From Mesaphorura yosii (lineage: Eukaryota > Arthropoda > Collembola > Poduromorpha > Tullbergiidae), in the NCBI GenBank assembly GCA_009869945.1, contig WIXG01000195.1, positions 85,332 through 149,331 on the forward strand: 64,000 bases of DNA, read 5' to 3'. The notes under the pieces are model-generated. The model made no database searches. It was not told the origin of the DNA and saw only the letters and a list, made by a program, of their open reading frames with translations. Positions 12,306 through 35,621 of this stretch are shown in pieces. Every line of letters starts with the position of its first letter. Position 1 is the first letter of the stretch. The position numbers were made by a program, and so were the translations under genes.

Positions 12306-15242
12306 TTAATCCGTTTTCTGCGCTTCGCTCGTCGTGCCCACGGAAGTTGATGGCTGTGGCTGCTGCCGCTGCGGTTGGGCCGTCCAGTCTTGGACACCGA
12401 AATCACCAAGCAAGGAAACATTTCTTGCAGGCGACGGCTCTATTAAGAAAGGACATGAATTAATTTAAAGGACTCACTCACTACTCATTGGCTCTTCGAA
12501 AACTCACCTTCCACGAACACATCATCAATTTCAGGATCCCAGCCTCCAAACAAGTCCAGCAGCGTCTGCCCCGTCTGGAGGAAACCCCAAACGCCCACGG
12601 GAGCCGCTGCGTAATGCCTTCTTGGCCCCCGCGAATTCTTTTGCAGATCCTCCTCATCAATCAACGCCAGCCGACATGTCGGACAATTCATGCTGACCAG
12701 CAGCCATTTTCTCAAGCACGCAGCATGAAACTTGTGATTGCAGGGCAGGATTTTGGACTTTTTGTTGGACATTTCGTCCCAGCAAATTGCACAGTCTTCC
12801 GACTCCTCGTCGTCCGAATTGTTAGCTTGGATGATGTAGTCAGGATATCTGAAAAAAGCAAGCAAATTCACAAATTGCAAATAAGCAAATTGCCTTTCAG
12901 CGGTTTAAGGAAATGTTTGATGATTTCCGCGTCTGTGTTTAGTGAAAGCTAACGCTCAGGCTCAAGCAATAAAATAAAAACTTTTTTGCTTGCACTTACT
13001 TGTCGATGTGCTCTGACAGCCACATGAAAGACTGACGCTTCTTCAGCACGCTGTGAATTTGTCTTACTCTGGCACGCATTTGAAGGGAAACAATGAGACT
13101 CGTCATTGACAAGAACAAATTGCAGCAAATGAGCATGTGCACATGATGTACCTGAAACGAGCAGCAATAATGAGTAATTGTAATTAGGGAATTAAATGCA
13201 GTATTTCGCAAGACACGTCTACAATTTAACGCGTCACGCGTTTTGGCATTTTTGCTTACCAGATCGAACACGAGCGCAACCAAATCCAATCTGTAGTTGA
13301 TTGCGTGCACGGTGCTCGCCGACAAATGTTCTTTTTCGAGAGCGTCGGCACTGTTCCGGAAGCTGGCGTGAATCTGAGCAAGCGAACAAATCAGGAGCGC
13401 GTGAAACGCTTGAATAATGAGAAGCCCGATTTCTGATAGCATGAAAATGGTGCTGTGAAGACCAAGATTGAAGTCGTAGCCGGACGGAATTCCGATGTTG
13501 CTGCTGCCTGATGAATTCTCGGCGCTGACATGCACGCATTCGAAGGATTTAAAGTACCACGCGCAAACGGATATGAAGAGGGACAAAGAAATTATAAGAA
13601 TGAATGAGAGGAGCCCAATAATTCGTCTCCGCCTTTTTGCAGCGTCTCGTGTCCCATCGTTCATTAAAATTAACTGAAAATCAAAAAAGATTCGTAAGAA
13701 ATCGAGCCTGAAATGACAAGACCAAATTTCTGGACGGCCAGTCGCAAACTTACGTAAGAATGCCGATCTTTACAGAGCTGACGAGCCAGCTGCAGGAATC
13801 CGATGACTGACACGAAGAAACACCACCCCACAGCATCTTCGACCTCTTTCACGTTGACGACGCCAAAAACAAAGACGACTTTGTAGAAGACGAGATTCCA
13901 GAATTGGTCTTTGATGTTTTCCTGTTCCGATGCTCGCAGATTTCCAAACACGCTCTTCTGGACGATGTGACTTAGCACGATGAGGAGGCAGTAGGCCAAG
14001 TTCACCAACGGCTGAGAAAATATCATGCAAACCTTATTAAAGGTCGTACCATTAAAGAAATCGCCAATAAGTGCAAGTGATCCAATGCAAAATGAAGTCA
14101 TGTCACGTACTCATTGAAAATAAAACTTGAATTGCGAACAGCCTTTCAATTCCAATGTAATTGCATTTTATGCAAGTAATGTATATAACATGTTTATGTT
14201 TTTACGTTTATGTCTTTTGCTACATGTCCACGTCCGCCTCAATCAATACTTTTGATGTACATTAAAAGTCGCATAAATCACTGCCGCATGAACTTGGCTC
14301 TAAAAATATACTCGTACAGTCTAAAATTCAAGGACAGTGCACGCGCACGACGGCCGAGCGAATTTTTTATGGTTTTATTTTGATGATAATTTTTTGAGTT
14401 TTGAAACGAAACAATGAAAATAAAAATTCAGCTGCAGTGCGGCGGATAGTAAAATTCATTGTTTACAGTAGGCACGTCGGCAGTGTTGCGTTATGACTGG
14501 GAATGTGAGCTGAGCCCGGTTCATGTAAATACACTTAAACAATTAAGCAATAGATCTTGGCCGTGAATTTAATGACTTTAGGACTTAAGATTTAAACTCT
14601 CCTCGCGTACGACCTAGAACTTGACTCTTGACTGTAAGACGACTGTGACGACGGCTTCGACGTGGGCTAAGCCTCATCAGAGATTATGCAACTGAATGAC
14701 TAAATATTTACGTTACATACAAAGTGCTTATTCTTCGAGCACACGCTTACGCTCGTCAAGCAAATAAACACAATGCAGTGGCACTTTAAAATTACATAAC
14801 TTTATGATGCGAGAAATTTCAGGCATCAGGAAACCCAAAAACAAAAGAAGAGCCTACACTAGAGTCGATAATTGACGAGACTCACCCAAACACAATGCGG
14901 TTGTTGACTAGCCCAGTGAATCGCGCTGTGCCACGTGAAGAAATTCTGATCGTGTGAGGACAGCGACTCATTCAGCGAAGATGAAGACGTCACAGATGTC
15001 AATCCGTATTCGTGTGCATTGGCAAACGGATTGGCTTCAGATGCATTTTTAACGCTGATGTCACTGATTTGATGATGATGTTGCAGGCTTTCGCTGATCT
15101 GTGCGTTGATTGTGGCGCTGAACGCTTGCGCCTCCATCCACAAGTAGTACATGGACGAAGAGGCAGCGATGATGCTCAGGAGCGCGTAGACTTCCAGGCT
15201 CGGAAGCGGGAGGCGGTCCAGCGAAAGGAGTTCGATGTCCAT
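12306..15242 (-). CDS. AMFR: AMFR/gp78-like ER membrane RING E3 ubiquitin ligase, six exons, 551 aa
   Basis: Exons: 15242-14886, 14011-13754, 13673-13260, 13151-13000, 12848-12508, 12439-12306, all joining in phase. gp78 ubiquitinates ER proteins for degradation. The N-terminal half is polytopic, with several hydrophobic segments. The block QKSVFGNLRASE, then DQFWNLVFYKVVFVFG and LARQLCKDRHSY closely follows vertebrate AMFR. The RING-H2 finger is complete at ~413-452: CAIC, PCNHKFH, C, then CPTC. After it come only ~100 residues with GVWGFLQTGQTLLDLFGGW and a Gln/Pro-rich end. The CUE ubiquitin-binding domain and the E2- and p97-binding segments of animal gp78 are not found. Intron 1 (874 bp) holds nothing visible. 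Alternative splicing to an unseen 3' exon cannot be excluded. Confidence 0.85.
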
Positions 15243-18200
15243 TTTGTTGATTCAAATTCAGGACCTTCAGGATGGTTTCTGAAATAAAAAGGCAGTCGCA
15301 AAAATTGAATTCTCTGCCAAAATTGCATTGAAATTGAATTGCGTTCCTTTGCTTTTACTTTCATCGCTATAACTCGATAATGATAACATGATAACAATGA
15401 TGAGAAAAGTTACTTAGCATTTGGCTTAATATTTAATATCGCTTTTGGCTTGCAATTCTCAGAGGAGTGTTAACTCGCCGTCGCTGCTTAATAATATCGC
15501 GTATCGTGTCTCATTTAAGCTGTGTCTTGGTTTTGCCTTTTGCGTGAAGTCGTGTGCGTTTGAGGTTTGATAAAAGTCTCTCATAAATCAAAACGCGACT
15601 CGACTCAGACTTTCATAACTGCCGGCCATGCTCGTGCATTTTTGCATTTCGCATTGCATAAATGCAAACACTGTTAATTTTCTCACTAACTGCAGTGGCT
15701 TGGCTACAGCACGACGCGTTACGTTACTTTATAAATTTCACTTCATTTCTAAAAATAGAGCACAAAGGAATACGATCTTGTGCAATGTGCAATGTGCAGT
15801 GACAATAGAAAGTGGTCAGCATGCATGAATTTGAATCCACGCGGACCAACACTTAAATGCCTTTTGCCTTTGCCTTTACTGGGCCCTATTGTTGTAGATT
15901 CAATGTAAAAGCTCGCTGAACTCAACCCCGATTCCAGTTCCAGTTTCAGCTCCCAGTGCTCCCAAACGACACTAACTTTGATTGTTATCTTGTCGTGAAA
16001 ATGACCTTCACCTTCTTTAAGGCTCGGCTACCGTTACTTTTACCTTCTATTATTACCTTTGACTCAAAAGTTTGAGGAAAATTTCTCAATGCCATGCGCA
16101 ATACGAAATGTATTTGAATTTGAGAATCACACAAGTTGCACGCACTTCGGACGTGGAAGGCGAAGGGATTAATATTCTTCATTTCTTAAGGTCTTAATAC
16201 ACAATTTACAGATTTTACATCCTAAATCCGCAAAGCTCAAATTCAAATTCTCAAATGCAAAAATACAATTCAAGGCGCACGCATGCAAAATGTTGGCATT
16301 TTGTCGCCCTTGGCCCCTTTGGGCCGGCCCACACGCATGCAGTATTTCGCGTTTCGTGCCGTTTTCGTGCACTGCTGGGAAATTTAACTGTGTTCTCCGG
16401 TGTCACTTTGATTTGTAGCGTTTGACAATACCTGGTAGTGATAAATCTCAAATGGGTTAGAACATCCGATTCCAAGCCGATAATTTATTTCGTCTGTCGC
16501 ACATTTCTTGATACACAGTACTAAAAGCTCATTTTAATGTTCCTAGTGGTTGCTGCTGCACGCGAACTGATTTTGAGATTAAATTGGTTCCAACTGCACT
16601 AAAAGTCAAATTTCAATTTGGAATTTCAAACTCCACTGATAAATCGATCGAGAAACCCAAAAATTTGTGAATGCGAACTGAACGTGGCGTTATTCGACCA
16701 CGATCACGTTTAAGACTTTTAACGTTTACTTTCTGCCAGTCACAGCGGCAGTCGCAGTCCTCCAAATGCCAAGCCACGACAAGAGCATTGTTGAAATGCG
16801 ACTAAATGAGTCACAGCCACAATAAAATGCAAACTAACACAAGGTAGACCGAACGCGAACCAAGCAGCAGTTTTTCAACCCAACCAGTAACCAGTGCAGT
16901 GATCAACTCAACTGGTTCACCTTGTGAATGTTACTTAATAATAATAATAATTCACTTTGCTTTGCCTTGTCTTCGTTTTCTGCTGCTTCTACGTCTGTTG
17001 TACTGAATTCTAGCTTGGTGCACCTCAACAGTGCATCTCTAAGTTTACAATTTACTTTAGCACGTGGGACCGTGGGACAAGAAAACTAGTATGCTTATGC
17101 TTCATTGTTGTCGGTGTCGTTAGTCGTGGCCTTCCATTTCCATTTGCCATTACGATTCGTTCGCTAAGTGCTAATTTGGTTTATGCACAAACACAACTGT
17201 AACCCAATCCGTGCGTGCATGTTAAGTTAAAACTCGACTGATCTCATCCCAGCACCAGCAGCACAATGTTTACATGCTGGCTTTGCTAACAGCGTAGCGT
17301 AACTGATCGCACTTCGTGACAAATAATGCAAATAGTCTCTGCGTTGCAATTACGTAATGAGTAATTGGCTGGTAAGCCAAGCCAAGCCAGGCCAAGCTGA
17401 GTTAGCTGAGCTGTATCAATTTCTGTAAATGGTAACGCTAAAGGTAATTAGGCTCACAAGCAGTCATACCAAGTCGAAGTCGAAAATTTCTTAGGCCAAC
17501 TTTGCCTTGCCTGGTTTAATAAACACGAACGGACAAGAAAAAGCACGCATCATTAAAATTAAATTCTTAATGCATAAATGCGTTAACTTTCCGTGTTTAA
17601 GCTTTCTATGTTAATGCGAATATTTTCGCCATTTGGAATATCACAAAAGAGGAAACCTGAGATGAGCCTATGTTGGAGATGAAGTAACGTGCATGTGCAA
17701 ATAGGATCAAAACGTGCGCACCTTAGAAGCGATGTTTGGGTTCTGATTTGGCTCGAGCTGGCTCAGTCTCCTTCGACGTGGACATGCACTCTTGCGCTAA
17801 GACGTAAATCAGCTAAATCACAGCACTGCCTCACGCTAAGGCAAGAATTAGTGGAATTTCTAATTGTTATTGCTAAGCGGTTCATGCGGTTTCAACAATT
17901 TACCGTTAGCGGCTCCGTCATCCGTCATGAATCGTCACACTTCACTGTATGAGCAATTAGCGAGGAAGCACAGAAACTGATGAGTTGTCTGCACATTCAT
18001 TTCGGAAGTCGCACGCAAGCTCGAGTTGTCTATTTAATTCTAAGCTATCAACTCGACCTAACAAACATCAATCTTATCTAATATTTGTGGAGTCACTTTT
18101 GACAAAAATTCCGTTTTTGTCAGCGGATGAGAAATCTGTGAAGGTCGCAAGTCGCAATCCAAACAAGAGCGCACAACACAGCAGTGAAAGTGATCTTTCA

Positions 18201-19043
18201 ATTCCAAAACTATCCAGCACTCGTACTCGCACGGCGACTGTTGTTCAGCGACTAAGCAAGGCAAGGTTAGCATTCCACGTAAAAAGTGCAAGTGTTTTTG
18301 TCACGCCGTAAACACGAGATCACTTTCGTAAAAGTGGAGGGATTCACTTTGAAACTGAACTGAGCCTCAGCACTGGTCAACTGAGCTCTGGATCACTTTC
18401 GCTTTCGCGCTGTACACGTTCTGAATCTGTTCAATTTAAGTTTAATTCACTTTCTGCTTAGTTAGTTGGCTAAATAGCTTAATTCGTGTATTTTTCAGTG
18501 ACGCGTGCGAATTGCATTCGAATTCAGCATCACGCGTTGTGGTTTGGTTCTCACTTGAATTGGAGCTCTCTTCACGTCTGGCGGCACTCACAACTGACTT
18601 ACTTTTGTTACATCGCTCGTCAGATTCGTCTCGTCGTTGGTGCAATTAAATTGCAATTACTGTGCGTGAGTAAATGTAAGTGTACTGCTTTCGTTAGTCA
18701 TTACTCGTTATGCTTCCCACAAAAGGAATACATGCTTAATGTATCTATTTGCCAATATTATTATTAAATTGCAGATTGCACCTGTATCTGCGTCTGCGAC
18801 CTGCGTTGAACGACCTTGATCCATTTGGATCAGCCACGTCAGACTGCCTATAGCAGACGTCAAAAGCGTTATTAGAATTGGAATTTGAGAGGCTGGCTGC
18901 CGAAGACGAAGAAGGTATGATTCCATGTTACCCAAACCTCAGCAGTTACTCAGTTCAATTTAAATTAATGCAGTTGGCTTATGGAGTTTATGAAGAATGT
19001 GTACGTAATTTAATTAGACTAACGTTTAATTGAAATTCACAAG
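15243..19043. other. Intergenic region between AMFR and GINS3, no gene seen
   Basis: 3.8 kb of AT-rich sequence. Open frames here (up to 108 codons) lack domains, exon partners and protein-like composition. It should contain the divergent promoters of AMFR and GINS3. A short AAT-type microsatellite lies at 16937-16951, and a stretch of repeated GCCAAGCC-like words lies near 17375-17400. Confidence 0.5.
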
Positions 19044-19888
19044 ATGGCCGATCGTGGAATGGAAATGGGAGCAGGATCCTCGCACGACTACTTCTCAATC
19101 GATGATATTTTAGCATCGTCAATCATGGTGCCATGCAAAGCTGAGATGGATCTACCCGAGTTGGGTGAGTTCATCCGAAACATAGCCAGAAAGCATAATG
19201 TTTCATGGTGTTTAATGTTAAATTATTTAAAGGTTTCTTGAACCCGGCCCAAAATCCGGAAGTTCGAGCCCTTAAAGCGGGCTCTGTGGTGGAATTACCA
19301 GCATGGATGGCAAAAGCGCTGGGAACGGGTGGACGCCGTTATTTTTCTCCAAATTTTCCGGTAGGATACCAGGACATTTATAGGTGGGTCTTTGTTCTGG
19401 GTTGCTCAAAACTCAGGCTGAACTTAACGAATGAACAATTAACGGTTTTTCAGAGAGGTGCTCAAAGCTGACCCAACAGTTGTCGACTTGAATAAAGTCG
19501 GTCCATACTTTTACGAGTCTGGTGCTCATTTGGCAGCGCTCCAGCATCCAGAAAGCGAGCAGTTGTCTGAAATCTTGCCGAACGTAAGTTGGTAGCGATA
19601 ATGATAATTTACAAGGAATCACTGCGCTAGAGGCTGTATGTGGAAATTTCCTATCTCATGACTGCTGTATTGCAGACGCTGAAGCTCCGCATGCAAAAGA
19701 TTGCCAATTCATACACGTACTCCCAACCGTTTTTCATGGCGGACGAAGCACCACAGCAAAAGGCAAAGGACAACGTCATCAACGAAGCCACGTTGGATGA
19801 GCTGGAGGCAAGACTTTATGCCGACTCAAAGCGAGCGTTTGCACAAGTTCGGGAGTGGATGGAGACTGAAGGCAGAGAAGAAATCTAA
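19044..19888 (+). CDS. GINS3: DNA replication complex GINS subunit PSF3, four exons, 204 aa
   Basis: Exons: 19044-19164, 19233-19383, 19454-19583, 19676-19888. PSF3 is one of four GINS subunits in the CMG replicative helicase. The N-terminal block DYFSIDDILAS is characteristic, followed by ELPAWMAKAL and a YFSPNFP..YQDIYREVLKADP region, then GPYFYESGAHLAAL. The C-terminal helix ends with YADSKRAFAQVREWMETEG. The 204 residues are close to the ~216 aa of the human protein. The start follows AAGATGG, a good initiation context. Introns are 68-92 bp. A possible poly(A) signal lies at 20506-20511. No close neighbours suggest co-regulation. Confidence 0.95.
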
Positions 19889-21503
19889 ACTTGTAATTGG
19901 CAATTCAACATCGGCGAAAGAACGAGTACTTTGTGAAATTGTGATTTAATTAAATGCAACATTTGGACTTGAACTCAGACTTTCTAAACCAACTTTAATA
20001 TGATCACTCAAGTCAATTATCTCCAACCCACTGGCGTGGCGTACGTACGCTTCTAGTTACAAATATACTACGGCTATTTGTAATTTGTAAATATTCTTTC
20101 GCAAAAAATGGTTAACATTTAAAATATAGATTTTATGTTAGGCTATGCTTAACAATAATTAATTAATTGTCTCCAAACATTCCAGGGATTGAAGGAGACG
20201 TGTATCATACAAATATAGATATCAAATTCCGTATCCCGAATTTTATATTAAATAGCAGTTCGCTTAATTAATCAAGGTCGTTCTTTTCTTTTCTCGTAAT
20301 TTTAGTTGGCTCAGGTAGTTGAAGTAATTTTGGCTTTCACAGAGTTAACGCGACACATTGAGACTTCACGAACATCGTAAATTAATTATCAATGCCCAAT
20401 AGCCAGACAAAAATAAGATAACAATAACTCTACACATTTGCTGAAAGATATCTGAAGGTCAGGAAATGTTGCGTACTCGCCATATTTGTACTAAATTAAT
20501 TCAACAATAAATTGTCACAAGATATCTGTCGGAGCAGAAAAATTATCAATCCGAGTTCCAAGAGCACAGCGTACCCCACATGAAAATAATACATTTACAA
20601 CTAATTAATTAAATTCCATTCTCATGCACGCAATTCATTGACTATTCAATGATAAGAAACAGAAGGGCAAACGGCAATGGACAGAACAAAAGTGAAAGAT
20701 TTGCGATGGCCGAAGGCACAAATTGAAATTGTTATCACAGAAAACAGCACTAAAATTGTTACCAACTAAAGAAATTTTGTACAAGGGCATAAAAAGCGTT
20801 CTGTTGAAATAAGTTTGGGCCCGAAATAGTTTCTGATCCCTCAGAATGAAGATTTTCAGGCATTCCACTGATTTGTTTCAATGAATTGGCTTTAATTTAA
20901 TTAGAAATCTAAATAATATTCTTTTTGGTACATTTTAGTCTTCTCATTCAGTGACCGTGACCATTCCGGTTCAAGTGTTCAAAAAATAGATTAGTTTTAA
21001 AAGATTATATTCTTCTTTCTCCTAGCCTTGGCCTTATCTAAACTCGTTCTTGCAAGGAACTACCGACCAGGTGATCAGTGATGCTAGCGACTGGCGACTA
21101 CCAATTTGGCTAACGTATTTACAAGCACTCAGAGTTGGGATTTCATCCAAAGCTTCACTCTCATCACAGCATTACAAGTAAATGAGCACAATTAACTTCC
21201 TAAGTCTTTTAAAATAGTTGAAACTCCACCTGCCATTTAGTTTTAAATACCCTAAGGACTAATTTCATGGCCACACTTCCTCACGTCCTGCGTCCCACTC
21301 TTCTGGAACATGGTACCCGGATTTGCCGGACGAATTATCCTATTTTTTACTAAACCACGTAAAAAGTGTTCTCCCTCGGCTCCGAAACCAGGTTCTGATT
21401 GATTCCCGTTTGTGTTTATCATTGTCAAAGTCATACCCAAAGTCAAACTTTCACGAGTCGTGATGATTGAAGGTAAAGCTAAGCTACGTCGCCCGCTCGT
21501 CCA
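19889..21503. other. Convergent 3' region between GINS3 and HNF4
   Basis: 1.6 kb of AT-rich sequence that probably holds the 3' UTRs of GINS3 (+) and HNF4 (-). No exon or RNA gene is recognisable. Confidence 0.5.
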
Positions 21504-31858
<10,355 letters not shown>

Positions 31859-34800
31859 ATTCAATTCTAAACTCGAAGCTTATGTTTGTTCATTCCAGTT
31901 AACAAATTCGAAAAATTCTACCTTCCCACGTTCATTCGAGGGCAAGTGGCAATGGGCAAGTCAATCACGAAAGTAGTCGGATAGTTCTTCGGCTTGGTAC
32001 TTTATCACTGATTGTAGGTACTCGATGTCAATGTCAACAAAAAATTATCACGTACGCGCCTTAAATTGTCAAAATATGAGGTACTGGACGCACTGCACTC
32101 TTGAAATGCTTGATTTCTGCAGGCTTTCAGGTTAATTGTTCAGGTCAGCTGATTTCTGGATCCCGGATCTGTCCTTTGCTGGTTTCTCCCTACGGATGAG
32201 TGAAATGAAACTCTAACCACGTCTGCTGAGACGAATTTCAATCCAAACCCGTCGAGTTGGACACAAAAGCGAAAGACATGCACAAGTCAATTCGGATTCT
32301 GCTGCTAGGTTCTGGTCTGAGAGGATCACTGATAGCGTAGCGTAATAGCAATGCGTTGAATCAGGAGTCAGGGCCGAGGATGTACTGTCTTTGAATTAAT
32401 CGTAATCGCGGCCGTGCTGTGCCGTAGTTGAAGTTTTTAACTGACGATCAACAAGAGTACGCAGTTGGATTTTAATGGGAGTAGAAAAATAAATAGACCG
32501 CTCATCAACACATCAGTCTAAGCTTTATACACGTTCGTATTTGTAATTACGTCCTTGCTTCGTTATCACTTGCCGTCCCACCGCAGCAGTTCACAGAAGT
32601 CACAGTCACTGCTTTGTACGTTAGTTAATATTAGTATTCCATTACTTTATAAGTAAGCCTCGTTTCTATCTCTAAATTAAGTACCGAGACTGCAATGCCC
32701 TGGACGTGCCGCCGCAGCAGTTTCGCATTTGCAGTTTTGCCTTTGTGAATCGCGAATATGAACTAATCGGCAATTTCTGCACTTGGTACTATTCACGCCT
32801 GAGCTCAACTAAAATGTAGCAGCAGAGCCGAGTACACGAAGACGAATCGTTTGGTGAAAGAGCAGATAGCAGAAACGGGAGAAAAGACCGACCGACTGAA
32901 CTGAGTCTGGACTGGACTTCTCTCGATGTGATACCAAAATTTTACTGTGCCATCACAAGCACTAAGCACGTTGCATCCAAGAAACTGTTCACTGCTCGCC
33001 GCACATGAATCACGAATTGTGGACTGTGAGGTATCACTAAGCTGCGATCCTATTTGTATTGTACACGCAATACAAAACACAAGAAAGGTCGTAAAGAGGT
33101 TGTGTAGTTGTGTTGTACTTAATTTGCTTCCACCAACTCCAAACTCAGAAGAGATTATTGAGATTCTTCGACGCACACGGCACACGTAAGCAACGAAGAA
33201 TTCGGTCGGTCCATCTGTGTCTTTGAGGCTTGAAAACCTGGCAATCGGTGGAATCTGAATGAAATGCACGCGTGTTAAATGAATGCCGATTGGCAGCGAT
33301 GGATCTTTGCTTCTTTGCTATTTTGCAGTGCGTATGGTATCGAAAACGCAAGACGCAATAATCCGTCATTCGCTCGACATTCGATGGCGTACCCCGCAAT
33401 TAAGCCGTACAAAACGAAACTTGAATGAAAACTGTTGCATCTCGCACGTTAAATTAGTTAAATGCAGTGCAATACTGTCTTGGGTAACGTCGTAATGCAA
33501 CGCGATGATTATAAAATAAGTTGGAATTCCCATTAAGTTGTAACTCACACCACACAAAAAGACAAGACAAGACAGTCAGGCCACCACCACCACGTGAAAT
33601 TAAATCATAATTATAACGCGTACATCGCGTTATATGCATTAGAAAGTTTCATATTCGCCATCGTCTTTCTTGTACACTACGCATATCGCCAATGTTACTG
33701 TAATGAATGAACTGAGAAGAAATCTATGGCCACGCCAGGCTATGGCGTTGTTGGACCAACTTCCTTTAAATCCTTTAGCAGCTCGATGTCGATGGCTTCG
33801 GCTTCGGCTCCTTCAAAATTGACAGCAAAGTGTCTTCCTGATTTATGTTTCCGCCTCGTGACTGTCGTGTCGCATTTTTTACTTGTGGACAAAAGCTCAG
33901 CGAACTCGATAATTTTTGTCGACGCACTCGCATTCTTCTGCCATTAGCATTTGAGCTACTTGGGGTTAAAATTCTTCGACTGGGATGGCTTGGCTTGAGA
34001 TTTGTCACCCTGCTTGCTGCACTGCAACTGCACTAAAAGTTGATGATGATGACTCTTCCGTGTTCTTGTTTTGTCTTAATCCACGGATTACCGCACCACC
34101 GTCGCCGTATTCGTAATTCATATTCCATGTGGTTGCGGTTAAGATGTAAAAATACATCTTTATGATTCATAACTTATTATTGAGCTGCTGAACTTGGGGC
34201 AGTGCAGTGCAGAGCTCATCATCTTAATTTCTGAAGGGTTTATGAAGTTATGATGTCATAATTTTTGTGCACCCGGAGTCAAGTCAATAATCATGAAGTG
34301 TCAGTGACATGCTGTCATACTTCAAAGATAACAGTTACTCATCGTTCATCGTCAACGTGGCTATTTTCTGGCTGTATTTATAAGTTTTTAGGGTGGAAGC
34401 CTTAAATTCTTCCAAATATGGTCATTATCCATGTCGAATTGCTAAATTGACTAAATGAGCCCAGCGACGAGCTTCTGAGCACGAATTTCGGTGGGCTGCA
34501 CGCTAAATGACTGGATAAATCCGCGACGCGATTGAGAGATGTGCTGCAAAACTTATAAATCGTGCGCTGTCATGCCTTGCGTTAGAAATTAAACTATCCA
34601 CATTGCACTACACTTGTAAAAAGCACACTCAATCCAACATCCAAGGTCATTGTCAAAGTCACAGTCAAAGTCGATCGTGCAATGTGCTTTTTGCTTTGCT
34701 TGGATGCGGGCAGCGTGCTATCGCAAAGTCGCAATCACTTTACGTTAAAGCAATTTGCAACTCGGAATTACGATAAATCCAGCATTCAGCATGAGTCCGT

Positions 34801-35511
34801 AAATGGCAAACAGTTAATCAATCAGCTCAACAAGTTTATTATTGACAATGTCTGTTACATACGTACTTTCTGACTTTCGCAGCGGCTGAGTTGCACAATC
34901 GGCAATTCTGATTCAGATTACAGGTGGTCCCATTCCAAACGCCAATTATACCGTTCACACTTTACTCGAGTCAATCAAGTACAAACCACCAAATCGATTA
35001 TTTCAATGGTGAAACGCTTGCTTTAGCTGCCTAGGCTGCCCACTCGCTGATTATCGTCATTGGTAAACGCTGACAGGCTTTTGGTTAACGGCTAACGTCA
35101 ATTAGAGCTGGAAAAAGGCTAACACCTTGGAATTTGAACTGGAATCGGGATTCTTCAAATCAACCTTTGATTATTTACATTTCTATCGAGCGAAAATTGT
35201 AATTTAATAGTGTAATTGGCTCAGCATTCTGCTGCAATTAGATAACTGATGCCGTGAGTGGTGAATGAATGGAGTTGGTATAATACAATTAAATGTGAAT
35301 TCCTGCAGTTCATCTTATCTCCTCCAGAAGCAGCCAGGCTGACTATTTTCTGTTTCGTCCGATTTACAAGTTTTGTGCATGACGAATTTGGAGAAAGATG
35401 AACGACGTGACGTTTTCTTTGCATTTAATCAAGCGAAGCGCCAACAAAGAATCCAACGAAGCGAAAAATCGATTATGATGGTCAATTTGTTTGCACAGTT
35501 ACATATTTACC

Positions 35512-35621
35512 GTATTTTTCGATTTAGAACGGCACGTCGAATTACAACGTTCTATTTTCCTTTGATCCCGTGAAAATCGGGCATTGAAACAATACGACTG
35601 CCGTTCTAAATCGAAAAATAC
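35512..35621. repeat. Inverted repeat with 23-bp perfect arms (hairpin)
   Basis: The left arm at 35512-35534 (GTATTTTTCGATTTAGAACG plus GCA) is the exact reverse complement of 35599-35621. The 64-nt spacer continues the pairing imperfectly: GTCG..ATT..ATTTT on the left can pair with the right side. The whole can fold into one long hairpin of about 120 nt. It could be a small palindromic mobile element, a microRNA-like precursor, or a chance palindrome; chance is unlikely for 23 perfect pairs. Confidence 0.75.

Noticed and set aside
31859-31864. Earlier HNF4 start two codons upstream (TTG)
   Set aside because: The codon is TTG, not ATG. The first in-frame ATG is at 31858-31856, and a TAA lies upstream in the same frame.
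32805-33269. 154-codon minus-strand ORF upstream of HNF4
   Set aside because: No recognisable motif, no consistent splice partner and no protein-like conservation pattern. It may be part of the HNF4 5' region but not as coding sequence I can support.
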